64,000 nucleotides of DNA from Saccharopolyspora endophytica (GTDB taxonomy: Bacteria > Actinomycetota > Actinomycetes > Mycobacteriales > Pseudonocardiaceae). The stretch lies in NCBI RefSeq assembly GCF_018070075.1, contig NZ_JAGPXE010000017.1:62001-126000 (forward strand). Direction: 5' to 3'. The notes under the pieces are model-generated. The model searched no databases. It was not told the origin of the DNA and saw only the letters and a program-made list of their open reading frames with translations. Each line of letters opens with the position of its first letter. Within the stretch, counting starts at the first letter, position 1. The position numbers were made by a program, and so were the translations under genes. Shown here piece by piece: positions 31,452-41,169 of the stretch.

Positions 31452-33215
31452 TTACTTGATCTCGCAGAGGGTGGTGCCCTGGGTGACGGAGTCGCCGGGC
31501 TTGGCCGTGAGGCCGGTGACCGTGCCCGCCTTGTGGGCGGTGACCGGGTTCTCCATCTTCATGGCCTCCAGGACGGCGATCTGGTCGCCCTCGGCGACCT
31601 CCTGACCGTCCTCGACCGCCACCTTCACGATGGTGCCCTGCATCGGTGCGGCGACCGCGTCGCCGGACACCGCGCCGCCGGCCTTGCCCGCGGCGCGCTT
31701 GCGCGGCTTGGCCTTCGCCGCCGGAGCGGCCGAGGTCGCCGCGAACTCCGCCGGCAGCGAGACCTCCAGGCGGCGACCGCCGACCTCGACGAGGATCGTC
31801 TGCCGCTCCTCGGGTGCCTCGCCCGCTTCAGCGGCACCGGCGAAGGGCTCGATGGTGTTGTCGAACTCGGTCTCGATCCACCGGGTGTGCACGGTGAAGC
31901 CGTCGGTGCCCACGAACGCCGGGTCGCGCACGATCGCGCGGTGGAACGGCAGGACGGTGGCCATGCCCTCCACCTGCATCTCGTCGAGGACGCGGCGGGC
32001 GCGCTGCAGCGCCTGCTGCCGGTCGGCGCCGGTGACGATGACCTTGGCCAGCAGCGAGTCGAACTGGCCGCCGATGACGCTGCCGGTCTCCACGCCCGCG
32101 TCCACGCGGACGCCCGGGCCCTGCGGGGCGACGAACTTGGTCACGGTGCCCGGCGCGGGCAGGAAGTTGCGGCCCGCGTCCTCACCGTTGATGCGGAACT
32201 CGATGGAGTGGCCGCGCGGTTCCGGGTCGGCGCCGAGGTGCAGCTTCTCGCCGGAGGCGATGCGGAACTGCTCGCGGACCAGGTCGATGCCGGTGGTCTC
32301 CTCGGAGACCGGGTGCTCGACCTGCAGCCGGGTGTTGACCTCCAGGAACGAGATCGTGCCGTCCTGGCCGACGAGGAACTCCACGGTGCCCGCGCCGTAG
32401 TAGCCTGCCTCGGAGCAGATCGCCCGCGCGGCCTCGTGGATCCGGCTGTGCTGGTCGTCGGTCAGGAACGGCGCCGGGGCCTCCTCGACGAGCTTCTGGT
32501 GGCGGCGCTGCAGCGAGCAGTCGCGCGTTCCCACCACGACGACGTTGCCGTGCTGGTCGGCCACCACCTGCGCCTCGACGTGCCGCGGGCGGTCCAGGTA
32601 GCGCTCGACGAAGCACTCACCGCGCCCGAAGGCGCTCTCGGCCTCGCGGACCGCGGAGGCGAACAGCTCCGGGATCTCCTCGATCGTGCGCGCGACCTTC
32701 AGGCCGCGACCGCCACCGCCGAAGGCGGCCTTGATGGCCACCGGCAGCCCGTGCTCCTGGGCGAAGGCCACGACGTCGTCGGCGCCCGGGACCGGGTCCT
32801 TGGTGCCGGGCACCAGCGGCGCCCCGGCGCGGGTGGCGATGTGGCGGGCGGTGACCTTGTCGCCGAGGTCGCGGATGGCCTGCGGCGACGGGCCGATCCA
32901 GATCAGACCGGCGTCGAGCACGGCCTGGGCGAAGTCGGCGTTCTCCGACAGGAACCCGTAGCCGGGGTGCACGGCGTCGGCGCCGGAGCGCTTGGCGACG
33001 TCGATGATCTTGTCGATGTTCAGGTAGGACTCGCCGGGCGTGGAACCGCCCAGCGCGAAGGCCTCGTCGGCCAGCCGCACGTGCTGCGCGTCGGAGTCCG
33101 GCTCGGCGTAGACCGCGACGGAGGCGATGGCCTCGTCCTGGCAGGCGCGGATGACCCGCACCGCGATCTCACCGCGGTTGGCGATCAGGACCTTGCTGAT
33201 CGGCGTCACGTCCAC
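31452..33215 (-). CDS. pccA: Acyl-CoA carboxylase alpha subunit (biotin carboxylase + BCCP)
   Basis: 587 aa from GTG 33215, chosen because GAGGAG is 9 nt upstream; the TTG at 33224 touches that site. N-terminal biotin carboxylase: [23 protein letters not shown]-grasp loop [12 protein letters not shown] near residue 165, and [15 protein letters not shown] near 290. The C-terminal BCCP domain has the biotinyl lysine in EAMKMENP (near Lys553). An Ala/Lys-rich linker ([16 protein letters not shown]) joins them. Together with the beta and epsilon genes just upstream it makes an acetyl/propionyl-CoA carboxylase producing malonyl- or methylmalonyl-CoA. Confidence 0.95.
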   Translation of the reverse strand: MDVTPISKVLIANRGEIAVRVIRACQDEAIASVAVYAEPDSDAQHVRLADEAFALGGSTPGESYLNIDKIIDVAKRSGADAVHPGYGFLSENADFAQAVLDAGLIWIGPSPQAIRDLGDKVTARHIATRAGAPLVPGTKDPVPGADDVVAFAQEHGLPVAIKAAFGGGGRGLKVARTIEEIPELFASAVREAESAFGRGECFVERYLDRPRHVEAQVVADQHGNVVVVGTRDCSLQRRHQKLVEEAPAPFLTDDQHSRIHEAARAICSEAGYYGAGTVEFLVGQDGTISFLEVNTRLQVEHPVSEETTGIDLVREQFRIASGEKLHLGADPEPRGHSIEFRINGEDAGRNFLPAPGTVTKFVAPQGPGVRVDAGVETGSVIGGQFDSLLAKVIVTGADRQQALQRARRVLDEMQVEGMATVLPFHRAIVRDPAFVGTDGFTVHTRWIETEFDNTIEPFAGAAEAGEAPEERQTILVEVGGRRLEVSLPAEFAATSAAPAAKAKPRKRAAGKAGGAVSGDAVAAPMQGTIVKVAVEDGQEVAEGDQIAVLEAMKMENPVTAHKAGTVTGLTAKPGDSVTQGTTLCEIK

Positions 33216-33286
33216 AGTGGTCAACTCCTCATGTACCCGGCGCGACGCCGGAGAAGGCGGAAAACGTCAAGTCTGGGAAACGAGGT

Positions 33287-33526
33287 TCAGCCCGGCAGGG
33301 CCGAGGCCCGCCACCCGTGCGGTCCCGGCCGGAGCGGGCGGCGGCCCGCCGGGTGGCGCACCGCCGCGACCGGGTCACCCCACAACGACATGGGCTCGGG
33401 CTCGTCCTCGGGCGTCTTGGCGGCGGCCGCGCCGGCCAGCGCGGCGGCCACGGCGGCGATCTCGACGTCGTCGGGATCGCCGCGCACGATGCGCAGCACC
33501 GGCCGCTGCGGGGTTTGCTCGCTCAT
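33287..33526 (-). CDS. pccE: Acyl-CoA carboxylase epsilon subunit
   Basis: 79 aa from the ATG at 33526 with GAGGAG 8 nt upstream. It begins with PVLRIVRGDPDDVEIAAVAA, the signature of the short actinobacterial epsilon subunits that bind and stabilise the alpha-beta carboxylase complex. The C-terminal half is an Arg/Pro-rich tail (SLWGDPVAAVRHP). It sits between the beta and alpha genes on the same strand. Confidence 0.88.
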   Translation of the reverse strand: MSEQTPQRPVLRIVRGDPDDVEIAAVAAALAGAAAAKTPEDEPEPMSLWGDPVAAVRHPAGRRPLRPGPHGWRASALPG

Positions 33527-33549
33527 CGGATGGCTCCTCGCTTCGCCGA

Positions 33550-35190
33550 TCACAGCGGGATGTTGCCGTGCTTCTTGGCCGGCAGGCTCGCTCGCTTGTC
33601 GCGGAGCATGCGCAGCGACCGGGCCACGTAGCCGCGGGTCATCGACGGCGGGATGACCGAGTCCACGTAGCCCCGCTCGGCGGCGGTGTAGGGGTTGCAC
33701 AGGGTGTCCTCGTACTCCTGCTGCAACCGCGCGCGCAGCGCCTCGACGTCCTCGCCGGCGGCGGCCGCGTCGGCGAGCTGGCGCCGGTAGAGGATGTTGG
33801 CCGCGCCCTGCGCGCCCATGACCGCGATCTGCGCGGTCGGCCACGCCAGGTTGATGTCAGCTCCGAGGTGCTTGGAACCCATCACGTCGTAGGCGCCGCC
33901 GTAGGCCTTGCGGGTGATCACGGTGACCAGCGGGACGGTGGCCTCGGCGTAGGCGTAGAGCAGCTTGGCGCCGCGCCGGATGATGCCGTTCCACTCCTGG
34001 TCCGTGCCGGGCAGGAACCCGGGCACGTCGACGAAGGTCAGCACCGGGATGTTGAAGGCGTCGCAGGTCCGCACGAAGCGGGCGGCCTTCTCGCTGGCGC
34101 CGATGTCGAGCGTTCCGGCGAACTGGGTCGGCTGGTTGGCCACGATGCCCACCGGCTGGCCCTCGACGCGGCCGTAGCCGGTGATGATGTTCGGCGCGAA
34201 CAGCGAGGAGACCTCCAGGAACTCCTCGTCGTCGACCACGGTCTGGATGACCTTGTGCATGTCGTAGGGCTGGTTCGGTGAGTCCGGGACCAGCGCGTCG
34301 AGCTCGCGGTCGGCGTCGGTGATCGCGTCGGCGATCGCCCCGGCGCCGGTGTCGGCGCCCTCGAAGACCGGGGCCTCGGAGAGGTTGTTGCTCGGCAGGA
34401 ACGACAGCAGTTCCTTGACGTAGCCGATCGCGTCGTCCTCGTCGGAGGCGAGGTAGTGCGCGTTGCCCGAGCGCGAGTTGTGGGTGTGCGCGCCGCCGAG
34501 CTCCTCGAAGGTGACGTCCTCGCCGGTGACGGTCTTGATGACGTCCGGGCCGGTGATGAACATGTGCGAGGTCTTGTCGACCATCACGGTGAAGTCGGTG
34601 ATGGCCGGCGAGTACACCGCACCGCCCGCGCACGGTCCCATGATCAGCGAGATCTGCGGGATGACGCCGGAGGCGTGGGTGTTGCGCTTGAAGATCTCGG
34701 CGTAGAGGCCCAGCGCCGCCACGCCCTCCTGGATGCGGGCACCGCCGGAGTCGTTGATGCCGATCAGCGGGCAGCCGGTCTTGAGCGCCAGGTCCATGAC
34801 CTTGACGATCTTCTCGCCGAAGACCTCGCCGAGCGAGCCGCCGAAGACGGTGAAGTCCTGGGAGAACACGCACACCTTGCGGCCGTCGACGGTGCCGTAG
34901 CCGGTCACCACGCCGTCGCCGTAGGGGCGGTTCTCCTCCATCCCGAAGTTGGTGGAGCGGTGCCGCGCGTGCTCGTCGAGCTCGACGAACGAGCCCTCGT
35001 CCAGCAGCATGTCGATGCGCTCGCGCGCGGTCTTCTTGCCCTTCTCGTGCTGCTTGGCCACCGCGCGAGCCGAGCCGGCGTGCACCGCCTCGTCGTTCCG
35101 CCGGTACAGATCCGCCAGCTTGCCCGCGGTCGTGTGGATGTCGGGCACATCAACCGGCGGCTGACCGACCGGCTCCGTCGCGCTGCTCAT
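33550..35190 (-). CDS. pccB: Propionyl/acetyl-CoA carboxylase beta (carboxyltransferase) subunit
   Basis: 546 aa. Carboxyltransferase fold with two crotonase-like halves: [13 protein letters not shown] near residue 150 and [12 protein letters not shown] near 185 in the N-half, [13 protein letters not shown] near 400 and [15 protein letters not shown] near 440 in the C-half. The Asp in AYDVM is at the position that in Streptomyces PccB (Asp422) favours propionyl-CoA, so methylmalonyl-CoA is the likely product. It is the first gene of a beta-epsilon-alpha operon. The 222-bp region upstream separates it from the TetR-type gene on the same strand. Confidence 0.95.
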   Translation of the reverse strand: MSSATEPVGQPPVDVPDIHTTAGKLADLYRRNDEAVHAGSARAVAKQHEKGKKTARERIDMLLDEGSFVELDEHARHRSTNFGMEENRPYGDGVVTGYGTVDGRKVCVFSQDFTVFGGSLGEVFGEKIVKVMDLALKTGCPLIGINDSGGARIQEGVAALGLYAEIFKRNTHASGVIPQISLIMGPCAGGAVYSPAITDFTVMVDKTSHMFITGPDVIKTVTGEDVTFEELGGAHTHNSRSGNAHYLASDEDDAIGYVKELLSFLPSNNLSEAPVFEGADTGAGAIADAITDADRELDALVPDSPNQPYDMHKVIQTVVDDEEFLEVSSLFAPNIITGYGRVEGQPVGIVANQPTQFAGTLDIGASEKAARFVRTCDAFNIPVLTFVDVPGFLPGTDQEWNGIIRRGAKLLYAYAEATVPLVTVITRKAYGGAYDVMGSKHLGADINLAWPTAQIAVMGAQGAANILYRRQLADAAAAGEDVEALRARLQQEYEDTLCNPYTAAERGYVDSVIPPSMTRGYVARSLRMLRDKRASLPAKKHGNIPL

Positions 35191-35412
35191 GCAACCAACC
35201 TGTCCTCGTTACCTGCTCGGTTCCAGTATCCGCAGGTCTGCGCGCAGCCTGTCGCCGTCGGTTCGGCGGGCGGATCTGTCTCGCCGGAGATTAATTGCCG
35301 GGGGTTGATCGAGTCAAACGCACAAGTGACCGAGCATTAGCCGCGCCGAGGCGCTCCAGCCGGGTTCTCCTGCCTTTTCTCCCTCTAAGTGAACGGCTGG
35401 TAGCGCGCCGGT

Positions 35413-36594
35413 TCAGCCTTCGACGGGCGTTTCCAGCATCAGCGCCGAGCCCAGGCGCAGCACGGCGACGGCGTCGCGGATCGGGCCGGTGCGGGCCATG
35501 TCGTTGGCGGCGGTCAGCGCGGCCTGCACCAGGATCCGGGAGCGCACCGGGTCCAGCTCCGGACGCGCCTCGCACAGCAGTCCGACCCACTCGGCGACGT
35601 AGGAGTGCTGGGTCTGGCGCGCGCGGTGGCGTTCGGCGGCGGGCAGGTGGCCGACCTCGCTGACCAGGATGTCGATGAACCCGCCGTGGTCGAAGGCGAA
35701 GCGGATGTAGGAGCGCAGCAGGGCCCGCAGCGCCTCGGCGGGGTCGGCCTTGGTGGCCAGGGTGCGTTCCAGCTCCACCTCCAGCCACGCGTTGCCCCGG
35801 GTGATCACCGCGCTGAGCAGCTCCTGCTTGCTGGCGAAGTAGTTGTAGAGGCTGGGCCCGGCGATCCCGGCCGCCGCGCCGACGTCCTCGGTGGTGACCT
35901 TGGTGTAGCCGGCGTCGGCGAACAGCCGGGTGGCCGCGGCCAGCAGCAACCGCCGCCGCGAGGCTCGTCCGGAGAAGCGCTCCAGCTGGTCGGGGCGCGC
36001 TTCCGGGCGCGGCGCGAGCTCCTGCGGCGGCAGGGTGCCGATGATCACCACCATCTCGCGCAGCAGGCGTTCGAACTCGCCTCGCCCCAGCTGCACCTGG
36101 TGGTAGGAGGGGCTGGTCAGGACGCTGAACATGCACCAGGCGCGGAACCGCGCGTCGGCGTCGCCGAGCTCGGGCCGGAAGGCCCGGGCCAGGCCGGTGA
36201 GCCCGCGCGCGACCTCGCGCAGTTCGCCGCGCAGCACGTCGCGACGCTCCTCGGGCAGCCGCCGGGATTCGCGCTGCCAGAGCACCCCGAGCTGCCGGTG
36301 GTCGAGCGCGGTCGCGGCCAGCCGCGCCACCACGTCCTCGACGTCACCCGGCTCGGCGGTGATCTCGACGAACGGGTGCAGCTCGTCGAGCACGACGTGG
36401 GTCAGCAGCTGCTGCTTGCCCGCGAAGTGCCGGTAGAGCGCGGAGGACCCGACGCCGACCGCCTCGGCGATGTCGCTCATGCCGACCTGGTCGAAGCCGT
36501 CCCGGTGGAACAGCTCGGCCGCGGCAGCGGTGATCAGCGCTCGCCGGTTCCGGGGCCGCGTGTTGCGCGCGGGCGGACTGCCCACCTCGGCCAT
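35413..36594 (-). CDS. Double-length TetR-family regulator (two complete TetR units)
   Basis: 393 aa from the ATG at 36594 with CGGAGG 5 nt upstream. The first HTH is at residues 17-60 (LITAAAAELFHRDGFDQVGM then SDIAEAVGVGSSALYRHFAG). The second, near 215-260, is RRLLLAAATRLFADAGYTKV then TTEDVGAAAGIAGPSLYNYF. Each is followed by a ~150-residue helical ligand domain, so one chain mimics a TetR dimer. The gene lies just upstream of pccB on the same strand and divergent from DUF2252; target genes are unknown. Confidence 0.88.
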   Translation of the reverse strand: MAEVGSPPARNTRPRNRRALITAAAAELFHRDGFDQVGMSDIAEAVGVGSSALYRHFAGKQQLLTHVVLDELHPFVEITAEPGDVEDVVARLAATALDHRQLGVLWQRESRRLPEERRDVLRGELREVARGLTGLARAFRPELGDADARFRAWCMFSVLTSPSYHQVQLGRGEFERLLREMVVIIGTLPPQELAPRPEARPDQLERFSGRASRRRLLLAAATRLFADAGYTKVTTEDVGAAAGIAGPSLYNYFASKQELLSAVITRGNAWLEVELERTLATKADPAEALRALLRSYIRFAFDHGGFIDILVSEVGHLPAAERHRARQTQHSYVAEWVGLLCEARPELDPVRSRILVQAALTAANDMARTGPIRDAVAVLRLGSALMLETPVEG

Positions 36595-36899
36595 CACCAC
36601 CTCCGTTCGCTCCGGGTGCCGTGCCCGGCTGAGGCTATTTCGCCACGCGAAGCGGAACAACCTCGACTCATCCCCACCAGCAGCACCGCGGTTTCGCCCG
36701 CGCGATTCCCGCTGTTCCCGCTCTCGTTGCGACGTGGTGGTGGCGGGCTGATACTCGCCGTGCCGATGCGGACGATCGGCATCGCCCCGGTGGTCCGTTT
36801 TGTCCTACGTGGATGGCTTGTCGTCGTCGAAAACCGCAGAACCTTCGGATAATCTGCGAACGCCTCATTGTCACTACTGCTCACAGTGGACGGAACCAC
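36595..36899. other. Divergent intergenic region between the double TetR and DUF2252 genes
   Basis: 305 bp. It contains a short inverted repeat CGATGC-N9-GCATCG (around 36763-36783) that might be an operator and a near-match (TCACAGTGG) to the CCACWGTGG motif just before the DUF2252 start. No gene recognised. Confidence 0.45.
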
Positions 36900-38246
36900 A
36901 TGTCCGAGCTCGCTCGAAGCCTCGGCGTCACCGACACCGACGCCCGCCGCCGATGGATCGCCGACATCCTCGTCGACTCCTTCTCCGAACTCATGGAACG
37001 CGACCCGGCGGCGTTCCGCACCAAGTTCCGCAAGATGGCGGCCGACCCGTTCGCCTTCTACCGGGGCACCGCGTGCCTGTTCTACGCCGACGTCAACCGA
37101 CTGCCCGACCCGTGGGCCGACGAGCGCACCAGCAGGGTGTGGATCCAGGGCGACCTGCACGCGCAGAACTTCGGCACCTACATGAACGCCTCCGGCGTGC
37201 TGGTCTTCGACGTCAACGACTTCGACGAGGCCTACCTCGGGCACTTCACCTGGGACCTGCAGCGCTTCGCCGCGAGCCTGGCGCTGCTGGCCTGGAGCAA
37301 GGCGCTGCCCGACGCCGACATCGTGGCCTTCGTGCGGCGCGCGGCCACGTCCTACCTCGACCAGGTCCGGTCCTTCGCCACCCAGAGCGGCGATTCCGAC
37401 TACTCGCTGCGGCTGTCGACCACCGACGGCACGATCCACGACCTGCTGCAGCAGACCCGGCTGCGCAGCCGCACCGGCCTGCTCGACCGGCTCACCGAGG
37501 CGGAGGGCTACGACCGGCGGATGCGGCGAGGCCCGAACATCCGCCAGCTCGACGACGCCGAGCGCGGCAGGGTCGAGGAGGCGTTCGCGCGCTACCTGGA
37601 GACCATCCCGCAGGAGAACCGGATGCGGGAGGTCGCCTACACGGTCAAGGACATCGTCGGTTCCAGCGGCTTCGGCATCGGCAGCGCGGGGCTTCCCGCG
37701 TACAACGTGCTCATCGAGGGGCCGACCGAGGCCCTGGAGAACGACATCGTGCTGTCGATGAAGCAGGGCAACGTGGCCGCGCCGTCGCGGGTGGTCACCG
37801 ACCAGCGCATCCGCGACCACTTCGAGCACCACGGGCACCGCACGGCCCTGTCGCAGCGCGCGCTGCAGGCCCACGCCGACCCGATGCTCGGCCACACCGA
37901 GATCGGCGGGGTCGGCTACCTCGTCGACGAGCTCTCGCCGTACGAGTCGGACCTGGAGTGGAACGACCTGACCGAGCCGAGCGACATCGTGCCGGTGCTG
38001 GACTACCTGGGCCGCGCGATCGCCAAGATCCACTGCGTGTCGGACGCGCAGTCGGACAACCAGCTGGTCGACTTCCAGGTCGAGGAGGCGATCCTCAAGG
38101 CGGTCGGCGACCGGGAGCAGGAGTTCGTCGACTGGCTCGTGGACTTCGCGCTGCACTACGCCGACGTCGTCCGCGACGACTACCGCCTGTTCGTCGACGC
38201 CTTCCGCAACGGCGAGATCGGCCGGGTCACCGCCACCGCGGGCTGA
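36900..38246 (+). CDS. DUF2252 family protein
   Basis: 448 aa, typical DUF2252 length. The family resembles aminoglycoside-phosphotransferase/kinase folds: FYRGTACLFYADV near residue 52, the Brenner-like WIQGDLHAQNFGTY near 80 (catalytic-loop Asp/Asn) and FDVNDFDEAYLGHFTWDLQR near 100 (metal-binding Asp). These suggest an uncharacterised phosphotransferase. ATG chosen at 36900; upstream frame extension to 36813 is not family-like. The gene stands alone and its stop is 4 bp from that of the convergent GNAT gene. Confidence 0.85.
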   Translation: MSELARSLGVTDTDARRRWIADILVDSFSELMERDPAAFRTKFRKMAADPFAFYRGTACLFYADVNRLPDPWADERTSRVWIQGDLHAQNFGTYMNASGVLVFDVNDFDEAYLGHFTWDLQRFAASLALLAWSKALPDADIVAFVRRAATSYLDQVRSFATQSGDSDYSLRLSTTDGTIHDLLQQTRLRSRTGLLDRLTEAEGYDRRMRRGPNIRQLDDAERGRVEEAFARYLETIPQENRMREVAYTVKDIVGSSGFGIGSAGLPAYNVLIEGPTEALENDIVLSMKQGNVAAPSRVVTDQRIRDHFEHHGHRTALSQRALQAHADPMLGHTEIGGVGYLVDELSPYESDLEWNDLTEPSDIVPVLDYLGRAIAKIHCVSDAQSDNQLVDFQVEEAILKAVGDREQEFVDWLVDFALHYADVVRDDYRLFVDAFRNGEIGRVTATAG

Positions 38247-38249
38247 GCC

Positions 38250-38936
38250 TCACCCGGCGGCCCGCAGGGCCTGGAACACCGGGCGGCGGTGGATCCGGAA
38301 CCCCATCCGCTCGTAGAGGGCGATGGCGCCGGTGTTGGTCGTGACGGCGTGCAGGAACGGCTGCTCGTCGCGCGACCGGATGCCGGCGACCAGCGCCCGG
38401 ACCAGGCGGGCCGCCAGTCCCCGGCCGCGGTGGGCCGGGTCGGTGCACACGGCGCTGATCTCGGTCCACCCGTCCAGGCGCATCCGCTCGCCGGCCATCG
38501 CGATCAGCGCGCCGTCGCGGCGGATGCCCAGGTAGGTGCCTAGCTCGATGGTGCGGTTCCCGAAGGGGCCGGGCTTGGTGCGCCGGACCAGGTCGAGCAT
38601 CTCGGGCACGTCAGCGGTGGTGAGCCGGACCGCCTCGGGATCGGCGGCTCCGGTCACTCCGTCGTCGATCATCTGGACGCCCGGGAGGTCTTCGAAGGTC
38701 TCCCAGCCCTGCGGTGGCGTGCGCGGCTCCCCGGTGATGACCATGAAGCCGCCCGGCCCTACGAGCTTCGCCGCATCGGCCCACGCCCCGGCGTCGGGCT
38801 CGGTGGGCAGCGCCGCGAAGGGCGAGACGTCCGGCGCGTAGCGCGCGACCTCACCGGATCGCTCGGCGAGGTCCGCCTGCGCGCCGTTGAGCGCGTGCCA
38901 CACCGGGTTGTCCAGTCGTTCCAGGCCGTTGGGCAC
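38250..38936 (-). CDS. GNAT-family N-acetyltransferase (FR47-like)
   Basis: 228 aa from GTG 38936 with GGGGGA upstream. The C-terminal half is a GNAT domain: ISAVCTDPAHRGRGLAARLV near residue 160 is the acetyl-CoA pyrophosphate loop (R-x-x-G-x-G/A) and NTGAIALYERMGF near 200 is motif B. The N-terminal ~90 residues (NPVWHALNGAQADLAERSGE) form the extra domain seen in FR47-type proteins. Acceptor substrate unknown. The neighbouring glutamine-synthetase-like gene is on the same strand 59 bp upstream. Confidence 0.85.
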   Translation of the reverse strand: MPNGLERLDNPVWHALNGAQADLAERSGEVARYAPDVSPFAALPTEPDAGAWADAAKLVGPGGFMVITGEPRTPPQGWETFEDLPGVQMIDDGVTGAADPEAVRLTTADVPEMLDLVRRTKPGPFGNRTIELGTYLGIRRDGALIAMAGERMRLDGWTEISAVCTDPAHRGRGLAARLVRALVAGIRSRDEQPFLHAVTTNTGAIALYERMGFRIHRRPVFQALRAAG

Positions 38937-38995
38937 AGCAGTCCCCCGTGTTCGGTCGTTTTCGGCGACAACCGCCCGCGCGACGACGTTGTTCC

Positions 38996-40375
38996 TCACC
39001 AGGTCCAGCGAGTGGCGGCGGCCACCTCGTCGGGGGTGGCCTCGCCGAAGCGGGCCGCTTCGCCCCTGCGGACGGTGAGGATCGCGTCGTGCAGTTCCGG
39101 TTCCAGCGCCTCGGCGAGCACCTCCGAGCCGGCGAGGGCGTCGGCGGCCTCCTCCGGCCCGGCCGGGAGGCGTTCGATCCCGGCCTCGGCGCGGTCGGAC
39201 TCGGTCAGCAGCGCCGGATCGCCGGTGATCTCGTCGGGCAGGGTGAGCTCCTCGCGCACACCGGCGAGCCCGGCTGCGACCACCGCTCCGGCGGCCAGGT
39301 AGGGGTTGGCGGTGGCGTCGAAGCACTTGATCTCGGCGTTGGCGGCCCAGGACTGGGTCCCCTCGGTGCCGGTGATCAGGCGCAGGGCGGCCTCCCGGGT
39401 CTCGCGTCCCCAGACCTGCCAGATGCCGGCCCAGCGGGACGGGCCGAGCCGCAGGAAGCTCGCCGGGTTGCCCGCCCCGATGGCCACCAACGCGGGCAGT
39501 TCGCGCAGCACACCGGCCAGGAACGCCTCGCCGTCCGGTTGCAGGCCGTAGCGGCCGCGACCACCGGCGAACAGGTTCCCGCGCGAGTCGTGCACCGACA
39601 GGTGCAGGTGCGCGCCGGCACCCGCGCCCTCCGGGACGAGGCAGGGGGCGAAGCTCGCGCGCCAGCCGTGGCGGAGGGAGACCGCGCGGATGGTGTGCCG
39701 GGTGAGCACCGCGTCGTCGGCCGCGCCCACCGGGTCCTTGGCCGCCACCGACAGCTCGGCCTGCCCGAGCGCGTACTCGGGGTGGAACTGGAGCACCTCC
39801 AGCCCCTGCTCGCGCAGGGTTCGCACCAGCGCCAGCCCGTAGTCGGCGAGCGCTTCCAGCCGCACCTGCCCGTACCCGGATCCGGTGACGGCGGGCACGA
39901 AGTCGTCGGTGCCGGGCTCGGCCAGGGCCCACTCGTGCTCGAAGGCGGCCGAGACCGTCAGACCCATCGAGGCTGCCGCGGCGACCTGCCGGGCGACGAA
40001 GTCCCGCTGGCAGGCCACGAACCGCGGCCCGTCCTGGGTGTACTTGTCCGCGGGCGCCCACGCCCACCCCGGCATGGCCACCAGCCTGGTGAGCCGGCTG
40101 ATGTCGGGGATCAGGCGCAGGTCGCCGTCGGGACCGCCGAGGTGGGTTCCGCGCAGCATCACGTCGTCGAAGGTGAAGGTCTCGAAGCAGGGCGAGGCGC
40201 CGAGCCCGTAGCGGGCGAGCTCGGGCAACCGGTCCAGCGGTGCGGTCTTGACCCGCACGATGCCCGCGTTGTCCACGAAGGACAGTTCCAGCAGCTCCAC
40301 GCCCTCGGCCCGCAGCCGCGCCGAGGCGGGTACCAGCTCGGCCGGCTCCGCTGCCGGGATCCGATCACCGCTCAT
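38996..40375 (-). CDS. Glutamine-synthetase-like gamma-glutamyl ligase (GlnA3/GlnA4/PuuA type)
   Basis: 459 aa from the ATG at 40375. The N-terminal beta-grasp domain contains LSFVDNAGIVRVKTAPLDRL near residue 32 instead of the GlnA loop. The catalytic domain keeps the metal-binding EHEW near 130, the HxH-like GAGAHLHLSVHD near 245 and the nucleotide-binding RxxxxxREAALRLI region near 320. The canonical GlnA adenylylation tyrosine loop is not seen. These relatives join glutamate to polyamines or ethanolamine. TACCGT 6 nt before the ATG and no ribosome-binding site suggest a leaderless mRNA. Confidence 0.82.
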   Translation of the reverse strand: MSGDRIPAAEPAELVPASARLRAEGVELLELSFVDNAGIVRVKTAPLDRLPELARYGLGASPCFETFTFDDVMLRGTHLGGPDGDLRLIPDISRLTRLVAMPGWAWAPADKYTQDGPRFVACQRDFVARQVAAAASMGLTVSAAFEHEWALAEPGTDDFVPAVTGSGYGQVRLEALADYGLALVRTLREQGLEVLQFHPEYALGQAELSVAAKDPVGAADDAVLTRHTIRAVSLRHGWRASFAPCLVPEGAGAGAHLHLSVHDSRGNLFAGGRGRYGLQPDGEAFLAGVLRELPALVAIGAGNPASFLRLGPSRWAGIWQVWGRETREAALRLITGTEGTQSWAANAEIKCFDATANPYLAAGAVVAAGLAGVREELTLPDEITGDPALLTESDRAEAGIERLPAGPEEAADALAGSEVLAEALEPELHDAILTVRRGEAARFGEATPDEVAAATRWTW

Positions 40376-40424
40376 GCACCCACGGTAGTCGCCGCAGCGC
40401 ACCGGTCGCAGCGGATTCCAGCGC

Positions 40425-40470
40425 GCGCACGCCCGCTCCCCCGCGATCGGCGGTGGGAGCGGGCGTGCGC
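40425..40470 (-). terminator. 16-bp perfect hairpin downstream of the FMN reductase
   Basis: GCGCACGCCCGCTCCC (40425-40440) pairs with GGGAGCGGGCGTGCGC (40455-40470). It should end the LLM/FMN-reductase transcript on the minus strand before the glutamine-synthetase-like gene. Confidence 0.8.
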
Positions 40471-40480
40471 GGTGCTTCTC

Positions 40481-40567
40481 AGGGCTGTTGCAGAAGGCGG
40501 CGGTAGCCGCTGCTTCAGGTGTGGGACTCAGCTCGCACCGCCAAGCAGATGAGCCCTGAACAGCCCT
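40481..40567 (+). repeat. Dispersed structured repeat, copy C
   Basis: Outer stem AGGGCTGTT (40481-40489) with AACAGCCCT (40559-40567). Hairpin 1 is GCGGC-GGTA-GCCGC (40497-40510). Hairpin 2 is GGTGTGGG-ACTCAG-CTCGCACC (40518-40539). Both neighbouring genes are on the opposite strand, so the repeat is not simply the terminator of an upstream gene. Confidence 0.75.
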
Positions 40568-41169
40568 CAGTTCTGCTGCTGCGCCAGGAGCTGTTCGAAC
40601 GGGACCGGCTCGTCGAACGGGTCGGCGGCCCGGACCGCCGGTCGCTGCTCGATGAGCGCGGCCAGCTCGCCTGCCGCGCGCTCGACGCGGTCGGCCAGCG
40701 TGCTGTCACCACCGGTGGCCCAGTCCTCCGAGGCCGCGTACACCGAGGTCGGCGCGACCACGGCGTGCAGGTAGGCGAACATCGGCCGCATCGCGTGCTC
40801 CAGCGCCAGCGAGTGCCGGGCCGAACCACCGGTCGCACCGATGACCACCGGCGTGCCCGCCAGAGCGTCCTTGTCGATCACGTCGAAGAAGGACTTGAAC
40901 AGCCCGCTGTAGGACGCCTGGAAGATCGGGGTGATCGCGATCAGCCCGTCGGCCTCGCGGACCGCTTCGAGCACCTCCTCCAGCTCCGGGCCGGCGAAGC
41001 CGGTGACGAAGTTGTTGGCGATGTCGGTGGCGTGGTCCCGCAGCTCCACGACCCGGACGTTGACCGGGGTGTTGCGCGCGGTGGCCGCGGCCAGCCGGTC
41101 GGCCAGCATCCGCGTCGAGGACGGGGTGCTGAGCCCGGCCGAGATCACGACGATGTCGCGCTCGCTCAT
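40567..41169 (-). CDS. FMN reductase, CE1759 family
   Basis: 200 aa; the ATG at 41169 overlaps the upstream monooxygenase stop. Flavodoxin-like NADPH:FMN reductase: IVVISAGLSTPSSTRMLADR at the N-terminus (FMN phosphate loop), ITPIFQASYSGLFKSFFDVI near residue 80 and GATGGSARHSLALEHAMRPM near 110. The family is recognised because it is almost always encoded beside a luciferase-like monooxygenase of the CE1758 family, as here, and should supply it with reduced FMN. Confidence 0.92.
   Translation of the reverse strand: MSERDIVVISAGLSTPSSTRMLADRLAAATARNTPVNVRVVELRDHATDIANNFVTGFAGPELEEVLEAVREADGLIAITPIFQASYSGLFKSFFDVIDKDALAGTPVVIGATGGSARHSLALEHAMRPMFAYLHAVVAPTSVYAASEDWATGGDSTLADRVERAAGELAALIEQRPAVRAADPFDEPVPFEQLLAQQQN

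Noticed and set aside
38937-40067. Apparent fusion of the GNAT acetyltransferase to a long Arg-rich N-terminal region
   Set aside because: The extension is antisense-like filler over the glutamine-synthetase-like gene; a GTG with ribosome-binding site at 38936 gives a normal GNAT protein.
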